Shown piece by piece: positions 8,674-16,622 of a DNA stretch of 64,000 nucleotides. Below the pieces are notes generated by a model. That model made no database searches. It was not told where the DNA came from and saw only the letters and a program-made list of their open reading frames with translations. This DNA is from Ascidiaceihabitans sp039975415. Its GTDB lineage: Bacteria; Pseudomonadota; Alphaproteobacteria; Rhodobacterales; Rhodobacteraceae. Positions within the stretch are counted from its first letter, which is position 1, and the number at the start of each line of letters is the position of its first letter. Location: the NCBI RefSeq assembly GCF_039975415.1, contig NZ_JBDWHD010000002.1; one strand, given 5' to 3'. Made by a program: the position numbers and the translations under genes.

Positions 8674-8922
8674 TTATGTTTCATCAGAGCCAATGTGCAT
8701 CACCGCATAAGCAATCTGTACGGCGCCGAACACCGTGCTCAACATCCACCACAGTAAAAACACAGCAAACACACCAATGTCGCTGTGTGTCACCAGATGC
8801 CACAAATTCAACACGTTGAAATAAAGCAATAAGCCCGTAAACACTGCCGCCGCCACACTGCCCCAAAACGCATGCCAAACAAACAGGCGGATCAGATTGG
8901 GGTCTTTGGAACTTGCGGTCAT
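8674..8922 (-). CDS. Small two-helix membrane protein
   Basis: An 82-residue protein starting at ATG 8922. Two hydrophobic stretches are visible (about residues 16-36 and 47-73) separated by a short polar loop containing HLVTHSD. No Cys and no signal peptidase site are seen. It sits 31 bp after nusB and 23 bp before the quinone oxidoreductase gene, on the same strand. I do not recognise a family. The compact position between two well-supported genes and the clean membrane profile support it as real. Confidence 0.7.
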   Translation of the reverse strand: MTASSKDPNLIRLFVWHAFWGSVAAAVFTGLLLYFNVLNLWHLVTHSDIGVFAVFLLWWMLSTVFGAVQIAYAVMHIGSDET

Positions 8923-8953
8923 CTAGGCCCCCTTGGGGTGTGGCGATTTTGTC

Positions 8954-9433
8954 CTAGAATGCCTCGGGGCGCTCTTCTCTGGCCATGTGGTCTAACACCG
9001 CATTCACGAATTTGCTTTCTTTGCCTTCAGGAAAGAAAGCAACCGCCACATCCACATATTCGGTGATCACCACTTTGGGCGGGATAGTTGTGTCGCGCAA
9101 TTCCGCACCGGCCGCGCGAAAGATAGCCCGCAATGTGGGATCGATGCGCCCCAAAGGCCACTTCGCCACCAAAGCGCGATCGGTTTGTTGGTCGATGGCC
9201 GCCTGATAGTTCACGGCATCTTCCATCACGGTGCGGAAGTGATCCATGTCGCCGTCCAGCATTTCCTGGCCTTCGTAGGTTTCCCCAAAGCGGAAATCCA
9301 GAAATTCCCGTCGGACCACTTCAACGGTCTGACCGGAATGCTCCATCTGGAACAAAGCCTGCACCGCATAAAGCCGCGAGGCCGAACGCATTTTGCGCCG
9401 TTGGTTGCCCGAAAGGTTGGAATGTGCGCTCAT
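8954..9433 (-). CDS. nusB: Transcription antitermination factor NusB
   Basis: A 159-residue all-helical RNA-binding protein that joins NusE (S10) on boxA RNA for rRNA antitermination. RSASRLYAVQALFQMEHSGQ is the conserved first helix, and RIDPTLRAIFRAAGAELRD and PEGKESKFVNAVLDHMA mark the C-terminal half. The ATG at 9433 overlaps the ribH stop (ATGA), giving the start; longer frames are shadows inside ribH. The ribH-nusB junction is common in many bacteria. The short polar N-terminal extension before the first helix is normal for alphaproteobacteria. Confidence 0.96.
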   Translation of the reverse strand: MSAHSNLSGNQRRKMRSASRLYAVQALFQMEHSGQTVEVVRREFLDFRFGETYEGQEMLDGDMDHFRTVMEDAVNYQAAIDQQTDRALVAKWPLGRIDPTLRAIFRAAGAELRDTTIPPKVVITEYVDVAVAFFPEGKESKFVNAVLDHMAREERPEAF

Positions 9434-9981
9434 GCCGTGGTGTTTCCGTTTGTATCGCCTGCAAGCAGGATGTTGTCCGAGGCGGGCTTGAAGCCGATGC
9501 CACTGGATTGGGTGCCCCACTTACGGGCGAGCGCGATAAGGTGCAAGGCCGCAGCCGCCGCCCCACCACCTTTGTTTTGGTCCTTCACGTCAGCACGCAC
9601 TTCCGCCTGCTTACGGTTTTCCACCGTCAGGATACCGTTGCCGATGCACAGCCCTTGCAGGCCCAACAGTTGAATGGCGCGACTGCTGTCGTTGCACACT
9701 GTCTCGTAATGCGTGGTCTCGCCGCGGATCACACACCCAAGTGCGACGTAGCCGTCAAAGTTGGACGCCCGGTCCGAAATACCGATGGCGGTGGGAATTT
9801 CCAATGCACCGGGCATTTCAACCAAATCCCAAGTGGCACCCGCCGCTTCGATCTCGGCCTTAGCGCCAGCCACAAGATTGTCCGAGATGTCCTTGTAATA
9901 AGGTGACACCACAATCAGCAGTTTCGCAGGCTTATCAAACGTTGGACGGTCCAGAATATGGTGTTGCTCTGCGGTCGCCAT
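9430..9981 (-). CDS. ribH: 6,7-dimethyl-8-ribityllumazine synthase
   Basis: RibH condenses 5-amino-6-ribitylaminouracil with 3,4-dihydroxy-2-butanone 4-phosphate to lumazine, the penultimate step of riboflavin synthesis. The 183-residue protein shows the family marks MPGALEIPTAIG, GCVIRGETTHYETVCNDS (with the catalytic His) and NGILTVENRKQAEVR. It has about 20 extra N-terminal residues before the core (LLIVVSPYYKDISDNL). Its ATG at 9981 overlaps the ribB stop by one base (TGATG), and its end overlaps nusB, so ribB-ribH-nusB are coupled. Confidence 0.97.
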   Translation of the reverse strand: MATAEQHHILDRPTFDKPAKLLIVVSPYYKDISDNLVAGAKAEIEAAGATWDLVEMPGALEIPTAIGISDRASNFDGYVALGCVIRGETTHYETVCNDSSRAIQLLGLQGLCIGNGILTVENRKQAEVRADVKDQNKGGGAAAAALHLIALARKWGTQSSGIGFKPASDNILLAGDTNGNTTA

Positions 9982-11102
9982 CAGTCGTCTCCCATGATCG
10001 GTCGCTTGCCCGTGATCTCAAGGTCGTAGGCGTCCAGCCCCACATAAGTGGTCAATGGGCTGTCTGTAAGCAGGACCAGCTTGTGCAATCCAAGCTTCGC
10101 CAGCATCTGCGCTCCAAGGCCAGTGTTTTTGACGACCTTGGGGCCGTCTTCTTCTGTGCCAAACAATTCTTTGCGCGGCTGGCGAAACAGGCAGATCACA
10201 CCTCGCCCTTCGTCCGCGATAATTTCCATTGCGCGGGGCAATTCCCCTGCAGATTTAGGACCAAGCCCAAGAATATCAGCCGTCGCGTCCAATGCGTGCG
10301 TGCGCACCAGAACAGGGTCTGGGGTCGAAATATCGCCTTTGATCATAACCACATGCTCAACACCGTACGTTTGATCTGTGAAAATGCGCAAATCCCAATC
10401 GCCACCGTATTCCGACGTCACAGTCCGCGCATCCGTTTCAACCACCAAATTGTCATGGCGGCGACGGTAGGCAATCAAATCGCTGATGGTGCCGATTTTC
10501 AAACTGTGTTCTTGGGCATATTCCACAAGATCCGGCAGACGCGCCATCTCGCCATCGGGCTTCATGATTTCGCAAATGACGGAACTGGGATAATGGCCAG
10601 CAAGGCGGGCCACATCACATCCGGCTTCCGTGTGTCCAGCACGGACCAGAACGCCACCTTGACGGGCGCGCAATGGAAACACGTGGCCCGGTGTCGCGAT
10701 ATCGGCAGATGTTTTGTCCGGGTCAATGACAGTGGCCACGGTCAATGCGCGGTCCCCTGCGGAAATACCGGTACTGACGCCTTCGCGGGCCTCGATAGAC
10801 ACAGTGAAAGCCGTTTCATGGCGTGACGAATTGTGCATCGCCATCATGGGCAAGCCCAAAGCTTCGATGCGATCTGCGGGTAAGGTGACACAAATCAGAC
10901 CCCGGCCATGCGTGGCCATAAAATTGATTGCGACGGGATCCGCGAATTGGGACGGAATGACCAAATCGCCTTCGTTCTCACGGTCTTCATGGTCCACAAG
11001 AATGAACATGCGGCCATCTTTGGCCTCGGCAATGATATCCTCAATGGGGGAAATCGCGCCCGCCAAATCCACTTCAACCGGTCCCGGTGTTTCAAAACTC
11101 AT
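9981..11102 (-). CDS. ribB: 3,4-dihydroxy-2-butanone 4-phosphate synthase with degenerate GTP cyclohydrolase II domain
   Basis: A 373-residue protein. The N-terminal half (to about residue 205) is a complete RibB: DHEDRENEGDLVIPSQ and DRALTVATVIDP, with RARQGGVLVRAGHTEA carrying the substrate loop. It makes the four-carbon unit used by RibH from ribulose 5-phosphate. The C-terminal half resembles GTP cyclohydrolase II, but the zinc-binding Cys cluster (CxxD...CDC) is absent: the region reads RTHALDATADILGLGPKS. That domain is therefore expected to be inactive as a cyclohydrolase, like the RibX half of RibBX proteins. The start ATG at 11102 follows the conserved beginning. Confidence 0.93.
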   Translation of the reverse strand: MSFETPGPVEVDLAGAISPIEDIIAEAKDGRMFILVDHEDRENEGDLVIPSQFADPVAINFMATHGRGLICVTLPADRIEALGLPMMAMHNSSRHETAFTVSIEAREGVSTGISAGDRALTVATVIDPDKTSADIATPGHVFPLRARQGGVLVRAGHTEAGCDVARLAGHYPSSVICEIMKPDGEMARLPDLVEYAQEHSLKIGTISDLIAYRRRHDNLVVETDARTVTSEYGGDWDLRIFTDQTYGVEHVVMIKGDISTPDPVLVRTHALDATADILGLGPKSAGELPRAMEIIADEGRGVICLFRQPRKELFGTEEDGPKVVKNTGLGAQMLAKLGLHKLVLLTDSPLTTYVGLDAYDLEITGKRPIMGDD

Positions 11103-11194
11103 GTGATATGCCTCGCAATCGACTCGCCGCACGCCTTAAAACGCTGTGTCTAGACCATCCACAACACCAAGACCAGAGAGGCAAAAACCGCAAC

Positions 11195-11256
11195 TAAAGG
11201 CCACTTTCTTTTCGCCCCAAATATCCCGGGGGAGTCCGGCAGGACGGGGGCTGGCC
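11195..11256 (-). repeat. Putative extragenic element with hairpin after ribE
   Basis: Directly after the ribE stop, the minus strand reads a GC-rich hairpin (GGGGG, loop, CCCCC around 11245-11259), then GGACTCCCCCGGGATATTT and a GAAAAGAAAG tail. The same layout (GGAG/CCGG block, GGGATRTTT, A/G-rich tail) appears at 28935-28972. I recall similar sequences as frequent intergenic elements in Rhodobacterales, but cannot verify the copy number here. The hairpin could also act as a terminator for ribE, though the T-run is poor. Confidence 0.4.
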
Positions 11257-11258
11257 CC

Positions 11259-11846
11259 CTAACCCGCTTCCGCCAAACGCGCCACGTAACGTGCAAGCGT
11301 GTCAATTTCCAAATTCACAGCATCACCCAAAGCAACATCACCCCAAGTGGTAGCATCTTTGGTGTGTGGGATAAAATTGATGCCAAACACATCGCCTTGC
11401 ACCTCGTTCACGGTCAGTGACGTGCCGTTCAACGCAACAGAGCCTTTGGGGGCGATGAATTTGGACAATGCTGCGGGTGCGCGCAACTCTACGCGCGTGC
11501 TATCGCCTTCATCCACGATGCTCACAACCTCGGCCACACCGTCCACGTGGCCTGACACAATGTGCCCACCCAATTCGTCGCCCACTTTCAGGGCGCGTTC
11601 CAAGTTGACCCGCTTGCCGATGGTCCAAGACGCAACATTGGTTTTGCTGACAGTTTCCGCGCTGATCTGCACGTCATACCAATCATCGCCCAACGCGATG
11701 ACAGTCAGACAAACGCCGTCCGACGCAATAGACGCGCCCATGTCGATGCCGGATGTGTCGTATCCGGTCTGGATCCGGGCGCGCAAATCACCTTGCTGTT
11801 CAAGCTGGGTGATGCTGCCGATGTCTGTGACAATGCCTGTGAACAT
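11259..11846 (-). CDS. ribE: Riboflavin synthase, alpha subunit
   Basis: A 195-residue enzyme that dismutates two molecules of 6,7-dimethyl-8-ribityllumazine into riboflavin and the pyrimidine precursor. It starts with the hallmark MFTGIVTDIGSI, and two homologous barrel halves are visible (SIASDGVCLTVIAL in the first, SVALNGTSLTVNEV in the second). GGHIVSGHVDGVAEV is the conserved inter-domain segment. The length is normal. It lies about 157 bp upstream of ribB on the same strand. In this cluster it is separated from ribD by the capsule block. No FMN riboswitch features were recognised upstream. Confidence 0.97.
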   Translation of the reverse strand: MFTGIVTDIGSITQLEQQGDLRARIQTGYDTSGIDMGASIASDGVCLTVIALGDDWYDVQISAETVSKTNVASWTIGKRVNLERALKVGDELGGHIVSGHVDGVAEVVSIVDEGDSTRVELRAPAALSKFIAPKGSVALNGTSLTVNEVQGDVFGINFIPHTKDATTWGDVALGDAVNLEIDTLARYVARLAEAG

Positions 11847-12028
11847 GTGATGCCTTTCGTTGCTGTTTCATTGAGGTAGCGGGACAGTGGCAGTGTGACA
11901 AGACCGTGATGACAGAAGATGAAACAGGCCATATTTGGTGGGAAAGGAACTATTGTTTCCATTTGCCATAGTTTTGCCTAGGTTTTCTGGTCATTGTTCG
12001 TAAAGAATTTGAAACTAAATTGGAATGT

Positions 12029-13321
12029 ATGGTGCATTCACCGCCTCAAAATCGGGTTTTCTTGTTCCTTCAGGGACCACATGGCCCATTCTTTCACCGC
12101 CTTGGCCGCATGTTGCGCAAGGCGGGGGCGCAAGTGTGGCGTGTGGGGTTCAATGCCGGTGATCGTGCGTTCTGGTTCCATCCTGCCAGCTATATCCCCT
12201 TTCGCGGCAATGCAGACGACTGGTCCGATACATTTGCCCAACTGCTTGATGCCAAAGGCGTCACCGATATCGTGCTATACGGCGACACGCGCCCGGTCCA
12301 TGCGCAAGCCGTGGCAGAGGCCCGTCGCCGCGGGCTGGGCGTTCATGTGTTTGAAGAAGGCTACATGCGGCCTTTTTGGGTGACTTACGAACGGGGCGGC
12401 ACCAATGGCAATTCGCGGTTGATGAATATGACCATCCCGCAGATGCAGACCGCTTTGGCGCAATCCGACATGGAGGCTCCTTTGCCCCCTGCGCATTGGG
12501 GGGACATGCGCCAACACGTCTTTTATGGCGCCTTGTACCACTGGTTTGTGATGTTCAGAAACGGTGACTACCGCAACTTCAGACCCCATCGCAGCCTGAC
12601 CGTGACCAAGGAATTCCAGCTGTATTTACGACGCCTGCTGCTGATGCCGATCCAGGCGCTGGAACGCCGCATCGCAACCTTGCGGATCAAACACGGCGGC
12701 TTTCCCTATCACTTGGTGCCTTTGCAACTTGAACACGACAGCAGCTTTCAAATGCATTCGCCTTTTGACACCATGGGCGACTTTTTGAAGGTGGTGATTG
12801 AGGGCTTTGCCAATGGCGCCCCCCAGCACCATCACCTTGTCTTCAAGGCGCACCCCCTAGAGGATGGGCGGGTGCCTGTGCGCCGCACTATCCGCGACGT
12901 CGCCCGCAAACACGGGGTATCGGACAGGGTTCACTACGTGCGTGGGGGCAAACTTGCGCAACTTTTGAACCACGCCAGATCCGCTGTAACCGTCAATTCG
13001 ACAGCAGGGCAACAGGTTCTGTGGCGTGGCATTCCCTTGAAAGTCTTCGGCCGTGCTGTCTATGCGAAACCTGAATTTGTGTCGGATCAACCGCTTGCAC
13101 AATTCTTCGCAGGAGCGACGCGACCCGACAACAAAGCCTACAAAGACTACCGCCGGTATTTGCTGGAAACCTCACAATTGCCGGGCGGTTTCTATTCGGC
13201 GCGGGGCCGCAGACAACTGTTGCGGCAGGTCGTGGACATGATGTTGTCGCCCGAAGATCCTTATGACGCGCTTAAATCAGGCACCGCGGCTCCAAGGCAA
13301 CAGTTGCGTGTTGTCACATAG
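12029..13321 (+). CDS. kpsS: Capsule polysaccharide export/Kdo transferase KpsS-like
   Basis: A 430-residue cytoplasmic or membrane-peripheral glycosyltransferase. In group 2-type capsule systems, KpsS adds the first beta-Kdo to lyso-phosphatidylglycerol to begin the linker. VFLFLQGPHGPFFHRLGRML at the N-terminus, GDTRPVHAQA, FEEGYMRPFWVTYERGG, and VFKAHPLEDGR with TVNSTAGQQVLWRGIP near the C-terminus are the conserved blocks. The ATG at 12029 is chosen; a TTG nine bases earlier is possible, and the ribosome-binding site is weak in both cases. It stands divergent from ribE and is followed by a kpsD-like gene and kpsC, which fixes the pathway. Confidence 0.88.
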   Translation: MVHSPPQNRVFLFLQGPHGPFFHRLGRMLRKAGAQVWRVGFNAGDRAFWFHPASYIPFRGNADDWSDTFAQLLDAKGVTDIVLYGDTRPVHAQAVAEARRRGLGVHVFEEGYMRPFWVTYERGGTNGNSRLMNMTIPQMQTALAQSDMEAPLPPAHWGDMRQHVFYGALYHWFVMFRNGDYRNFRPHRSLTVTKEFQLYLRRLLLMPIQALERRIATLRIKHGGFPYHLVPLQLEHDSSFQMHSPFDTMGDFLKVVIEGFANGAPQHHHLVFKAHPLEDGRVPVRRTIRDVARKHGVSDRVHYVRGGKLAQLLNHARSAVTVNSTAGQQVLWRGIPLKVFGRAVYAKPEFVSDQPLAQFFAGATRPDNKAYKDYRRYLLETSQLPGGFYSARGRRQLLRQVVDMMLSPEDPYDALKSGTAAPRQQLRVVT

Positions 13322-13334
13322 CGGACACTACCCC

Positions 13335-13365
13335 TAGCGGTAGATTTTCGTTTGGAATACCGCTA
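13335..13365. promoter_or_regulatory. Inverted repeat between kpsS and the kpsD-like gene
   Basis: TAGCGGTA (13335-13342) and TACCGCTA (13358-13365) are perfect 8-bp inverted arms 15 bp apart, in the 131-bp gap between kpsS and the export lipoprotein gene. There is no downstream T-run, so a simple terminator is unlikely. An operator or RNA hairpin controlling the export gene is a possible reading. Confidence 0.45.
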
Positions 13366-13452
13366 AGTTAAACCAAATCACGTCCGAATATAAGTGTTCA
13401 AAAAGCACAGGACGGATCGAGGCAGAGATAATTGGTCGAGGAGACCGTAGCA

Positions 13453-14586
13453 GTGACTTTTCATGGCTTTGGATGGGCGCGTCCCATCACAATGATTGCG
13501 GCTTTGGCCGTTGTCGCGTCTTGTGGTTTGCCCCAAGTGGGCCCCAACAAGCGCCAGATTTTCGCAGGCTCCGTTCAAAATAACGGCGATGCCTTTGTGG
13601 TTTCAGTCAATGACCGTGTGACACGTGCAACGGCTGTCACCGAAGCATTGGGGTTTTCCGAGGCCTTCAAAAACGCGGCTTCCCTTGGATCAGACACCAT
13701 TCGCGCAGGCGATACATTGGGGCTAACCATCTGGGAAAACGTCGATGATCCACTGCTGGGCGTCGAAGGTCAGGCCGCCACAATTCTGGACGAGGTTCAG
13801 GTAGACGGCAACGGCTTCATCTTCATCCCATACGCCGGACGTATCAAAGCCGCGGGCAACTCCCCCGAAGCCATCCGCCGCATCATCACAGCCAAACTTG
13901 AAGACCAGACACCCGACCCACAAGTCGAAGTGCGCCGTCTTGCAGGCGACGGTGCAACCGTGTCTTTGGTAGGCGCAATTGGCGGCCAAGGGGTGTTTGC
14001 GATTGAACGACCCACGCGCACTTTGTCCGCGATGCTGGCAAATGCCGGCGGTCTGACGATTGAACCTGAAATTGCCCAAGTCACTGTTATTCGTGGCAAA
14101 CACCGTGGCACCATCTGGTTCCAGGACCTGTTCGACAATCCGCGTCTCGACATTGCCTTGCGTGCAGGTGATCGCATTCTGGTCGAAGAAGACAGCCGGT
14201 CGTTCACAGCCCTCGGCGCCACAGGTGGCCAGGCCCAAGTCCCGTTTGAAAGCCAAAACCTGTCCGCCTTGGAAGCCATTGCACAAGTCGGCGGCCTGCA
14301 GTCCAACGCCTCTGATCCCACAGGCATCTTCATCTTCCGTAACGAACCCGACGTCGTGGCAAACGCCGTAATGGGACGCGATGACCTGCAAGGGGCACAG
14401 CGTTTGGTCTACGTTTTGGACCTGACCCAACCCAACGGCATGTTCATGGCCCGTGACTTTGTGATCCGCGACAGCGACACATTGTACGTGACCGAAGCAC
14501 CGTTCACGCAATGGAACAAAGCGATTTCCGCTCTGACCGGCTCCGCCACATCCGTGAACGCGCTGACCGGCCTTGCAGGCAACTGA
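13453..14586 (+). CDS. kpsD: Polysaccharide export lipoprotein, KpsD/Wza-like (OPX family)
   Basis: A 377-residue outer-membrane-directed lipoprotein. The GTG start at 13453 has GAGGAGA 8 bp upstream; a TTG seven codons earlier is a weaker choice. Residues 11-24 form a lipoprotein signal peptide with the lipobox VASC, so Cys24 should be acylated. A polysaccharide-export domain follows (GDTLGLTIWENVDDP, then VQVDGNGFIFIPYAGRIKAAG), with later SLBB-type repeats (VSLVGAIGGQGVFAIERPTRTL; ALEAIAQVGGLQS). It should form the periplasm/outer-membrane channel for the capsule whose anchor is made by the neighbouring KpsS and KpsC. No kpsE, kpsM or kpsT gene is in the window. Confidence 0.87.
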   Translation: MTFHGFGWARPITMIAALAVVASCGLPQVGPNKRQIFAGSVQNNGDAFVVSVNDRVTRATAVTEALGFSEAFKNAASLGSDTIRAGDTLGLTIWENVDDPLLGVEGQAATILDEVQVDGNGFIFIPYAGRIKAAGNSPEAIRRIITAKLEDQTPDPQVEVRRLAGDGATVSLVGAIGGQGVFAIERPTRTLSAMLANAGGLTIEPEIAQVTVIRGKHRGTIWFQDLFDNPRLDIALRAGDRILVEEDSRSFTALGATGGQAQVPFESQNLSALEAIAQVGGLQSNASDPTGIFIFRNEPDVVANAVMGRDDLQGAQRLVYVLDLTQPNGMFMARDFVIRDSDTLYVTEAPFTQWNKAISALTGSATSVNALTGLAGN

Positions 14587-14592
14587 CGCCGC

Positions 14593-16617
14593 GTGGCTTT
14601 GACGCCGCAAAATACAAAAGCCGCCGGGGTCGACAGGCCGCGGCGGCTTTGCGTTTACAATGGCGGTTTTTTGAAAAATGCCCGTGTGCGGCGCATTTTG
14701 GCATTGTCAGGGTATCAAATTGCATTGGGACTGCCCCGCGAAGGTGACGCTGTCGCCGTTTGGGGCGACAGCCCAACGGCCCATCGCGGGCGGGCCGTGG
14801 CCGCCAAACACGATGCCCCTTTGGTGTATGTCGAGGATGCGTTTTGGCGATCATTGCACCCTGGCCGCGCACAAAATGAGCCGCCGCTTGGGTTGATGAT
14901 CGATACCAAAGCGATGCATTTTGACCCCTCGAAGCCTTCCGATCTGGAAGACATTCTCGCCTCTCACCCGTTGGATGACACAGCACTGTTGAACCGCGCC
15001 CGTGGCCTGATTGCGCGGTCCCGTGACGCCGGACTGACCAAATACACCGGGTACGACCCCGAGATTGCCCCCCCCGCCCCCGGCTATGTATTGGTGATTG
15101 ATCAAACCTATGATGACGCATCAGTGCGCGCCTGTGGTGCCGACCGCAACCGGTTTTTGGAAATGCTGTTTGTCGCTCAAGACGAACACCCTGACGCAAA
15201 AATCATCATCAAAGCCCACCCCGAGACAGCGCAGGGGCTGCGCACAGGCTACTTTCGCGACGAAGACTGCAACGTGCGGGTCAAGATGTGCACGGACCCC
15301 ATCAGCCCTTGGGCTTTGTTCGACAATGCCCGCGCAGTTTACACCGTATCGTCGCAAATGGGCTTTGAAGCTATTTTTGCCGGCCACAAACCGCGCGTTT
15401 TCGGGCAACCTTTCTATGCAGGCTGGGGGCTGACGGTGGACGAATTTCCAGTACAACGTCGTCAACGCAAGCTGACCCGCGCACAGCTTTTTGCAGGCGC
15501 AATGATGCTCTACCCCAAGTGGTTCGACCCTTACCAAGACACATTGGCGTCACCTGAAACCGCTTGTGAAAGCTTGGCGGCCCAAACCCGTTCATGGCAA
15601 GCAGATCGTTTGGGCTGGGTGGCCAGCGGCATGCGGCTTTGGAAACGTGCACCCCTGCAAAAGGTGTTCGGATCTCATAAGAGGTTGATCTTTCAGGACG
15701 ATCCTGTCCAAGCCCGGCAAACCGGTCGTCCATGGATGGTTTGGGCGGGCAAAGCGCAAGTCGGCCATGACGCCGCAACAAAAGTGGAAGACGGTTTTTT
15801 AAGGTCACGGGGTCTGGGTGCCCAATTGGTTCCCGCCCTGTCACTGGTCACCGACGATTTGGGTATTTACTATGACCCGACAAAGCCAAGCCGTCTGGAA
15901 AAATGGATACAAACGCGCCGCGACATGCGCCCCGATCAGCGCGACCGCGCAGAGGCGATACTGCGGAAAATCACGCAGCTCAAACTCAGCAAATACAACC
16001 TTGCAGGCACTGTACCTGAACTGTCCCAAGGCCACCGCGTGCTGGTGGTGGGCCAAGTCGAGGATGATGCGTCAATTCAGACAGGCGCAGGGGCCATCAA
16101 CTCCAACGCCGCATTGTTGCGCAAAGCCCGTGATGCGCGGCCAGATGCGATCTTGATCTATAAACCGCACCCAGATGTTGAGGCTGGCCTGCGCAGCGGC
16201 GCATGCGATGCCCAAAACATAGCGGATGTTGTGGTCCCGCAAGGCGACATCGCAGCGCTACTGGGCGAGGTGCAGGAACTTTGGACGATGACATCGCTGA
16301 CCGGTTTTGAGGCCCTTTTGCGCGGCGTCCACGTCGTCACAACCGGTGCACCATTTTACGCAGGTTGGGGGCTGACTGAAGATTTGGGTGACATCCCACC
16401 GCGCCGCCGTCAGGACGTGTCACTTACCGGGTTGGTTCATGCGACCCTTATAGATTATCCGCGTTACTATGATCCAAAGACCGAATTGCCGTGCCCCGTC
16501 GAAGTCGCTTTGGATCGTCTGGCGTCGGGCGGTATTCCAAAACCGGGGATCGCGCACAGACTGCTGGCAAAGGCCCAAGGCGCGTTTGCATCTTATACCC
16601 ATCTTTGGCGAAAGTAA
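14593..16617 (+). CDS. kpsC: Dual-domain capsule beta-Kdo transferase KpsC-like
   Basis: A 674-residue protein made of two related glycosyltransferase modules. The internal duplication is seen directly: QPFYAGWGLT near residue 274 and APFYAGWGLTED near 588, each preceded by a similar IYKPHP or IKAHPE segment. KpsC extends the poly-beta-Kdo linker started by KpsS. The GTG at 14593 lies 7 bp after the kpsD-like stop and is the only reasonable start, although its ribosome-binding site is weak. The stop is 5 bp from the stop of the convergent ribD gene. Length fits KpsC. Confidence 0.9.
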   Translation: MALTPQNTKAAGVDRPRRLCVYNGGFLKNARVRRILALSGYQIALGLPREGDAVAVWGDSPTAHRGRAVAAKHDAPLVYVEDAFWRSLHPGRAQNEPPLGLMIDTKAMHFDPSKPSDLEDILASHPLDDTALLNRARGLIARSRDAGLTKYTGYDPEIAPPAPGYVLVIDQTYDDASVRACGADRNRFLEMLFVAQDEHPDAKIIIKAHPETAQGLRTGYFRDEDCNVRVKMCTDPISPWALFDNARAVYTVSSQMGFEAIFAGHKPRVFGQPFYAGWGLTVDEFPVQRRQRKLTRAQLFAGAMMLYPKWFDPYQDTLASPETACESLAAQTRSWQADRLGWVASGMRLWKRAPLQKVFGSHKRLIFQDDPVQARQTGRPWMVWAGKAQVGHDAATKVEDGFLRSRGLGAQLVPALSLVTDDLGIYYDPTKPSRLEKWIQTRRDMRPDQRDRAEAILRKITQLKLSKYNLAGTVPELSQGHRVLVVGQVEDDASIQTGAGAINSNAALLRKARDARPDAILIYKPHPDVEAGLRSGACDAQNIADVVVPQGDIAALLGEVQELWTMTSLTGFEALLRGVHVVTTGAPFYAGWGLTEDLGDIPPRRRQDVSLTGLVHATLIDYPRYYDPKTELPCPVEVALDRLASGGIPKPGIAHRLLAKAQGAFASYTHLWRK

Positions 16618-16622
16618 CCGGA

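Noticed and set aside
11847..12028. FMN riboswitch in front of the riboflavin genes.
   Set aside because: The gap upstream of ribE lacks the conserved RFN elements; it is also shared with the divergent kpsS promoter.
13723..14610. Minus-strand frame of 295 codons over the kpsD-like gene.
   Set aside because: The plus-strand frame has a lipoprotein signal and conserved export motifs; the antisense translation is unstructured and Cys/His-rich without a pattern.
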